Below are positions 63,776-64,000 of a stretch of 64,000 nucleotides of DNA, in pieces (the stretch's first letter is position 1; each line of letters starts with the position of its first letter). The DNA is from Lucinisca nassula (lineage: Eukaryota; Mollusca; Bivalvia; Lucinida; Lucinidae), in the NCBI GenBank assembly GCA_963580285.1, contig OY757026.1, forward strand, positions 43,641,431 to 43,705,430. Reading direction: 5' to 3'. The notes beneath the pieces are model-generated. The model ran no database searches. It had not been told where the DNA came from and saw nothing but the letters and a program-made list of their open reading frames with translations. The translations under genes and the position numbers were made by a program.

Positions 63776-64000
63776 ACACACCTATTTAATTCTGACCCCC
63801 TTGGACCCCACTTTTATATAGTGAAACTGGGGTTAATAGGGGTAAACCTTATTTTTCTTATTTCTGCTCTAAAATATATTGTGGGCACTCGTTAGAACCG
63901 CCTCATTGAGACGGTTCTAACGGGTGCCCACAATCTATATTTTAAGCAGAAATAAGAAAAATCTCACAATTTTTCATCTTAATTTTTTTTTTTTTCAGCA
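63776..64000. mobile_element. Fold-back MITE (GAACCGCCTC family), long palindrome
   Basis: 63,852-63,962 is a near-perfect palindrome whose arms start ATTTTTCTTATTTCTGCTCT and meet at GAACCGCCTCATTGAGACGG. The left flank CCCCACTTTTATATAGTGAA and ACTGGGGTTAATAGGGGTAA matches 26,690-26,740 inverted and 35,275-35,315. The window ends inside or next to the element. Confidence 0.75.

Overview
This window is intergenic DNA from an animal nuclear genome, most likely a bivalve mollusc. The evidence is eukaryotic: tRNA-headed SINEs with target-site duplications, a non-LTR retrotransposon remnant, DNA-transposon MITEs, and long arrays of ~145-180 bp monomers framed by short hairpins, a style I associate with bivalve genomes. 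The species call is inference. I found no host protein-coding gene, rRNA, genuine tRNA gene or CRISPR array. The only recognisable protein remnant is the 3' part of a LINE (13.5-14.8 kb, minus strand) with RNase H and a C-terminal zinc knuckle.

Labels used below. F1, F2, F3 and F4 are four families of hairpin-ended elements whose bodies are tandem monomers (5' inner motif GCTCACCTG, GTATACCCCC, GTCTCCCCC and CCGCCAC respectively). R160 is the ~150-170 bp monomer common in F1, and R155 is another F1 monomer. SINE-A to SINE-F are SINE families. DR600 is an unclassified ~600 bp dispersed repeat. RZ is a hammerhead-ribozyme (retrozyme-like) element.

Layout. 1-3.1 kb: F1 remnants and SINE-A pieces. 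3.16-13.5 kb: a large inverted repeat whose arms differ by later insertions, surrounding a 2.8 kb block X. 13.5-15.4 kb: LINE remnant and DR600. 15.45-18.46 kb: a SINE-E whose A-tail was hit by a 2.7 kb F1 element that itself holds F3 and F2 material. 18.5-20.4 kb: SINE cluster. 20.7-21.8 kb: minus-strand F1. 21.86-25.06 kb: block X', a second copy of X. 25.2-28.4 kb: plus-strand F1 and nested SINEs. 28.8-29.7 kb: F4. 30.3-30.95 kb: RZ copies. 31.8-34.2 kb: DR600, SINE-A and F3. 35.08-56.74 kb: three F1 elements head-to-tail, the middle one about 17.9 kb long and filled by an R160 array with higher-order structure (a trimer of ~447 bp and a ~4.02 kb block duplicated almost exactly). 56.7-64 kb: AT-rich DNA, F3 array, DR600, a TTAA MITE, further F1 elements and a fold-back element.

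The most notable observations are: a complete hammerhead ribozyme motif at 37,002-37,047 with a second partial motif 383 nt upstream, plus three related copies elsewhere; a common architecture in four hairpin-ended families, with compensatory changes in the 5' hairpin; two inverted fold-back duplications that are absent from paralogous copies; and several SINE families with different heads but similar 3' tails.
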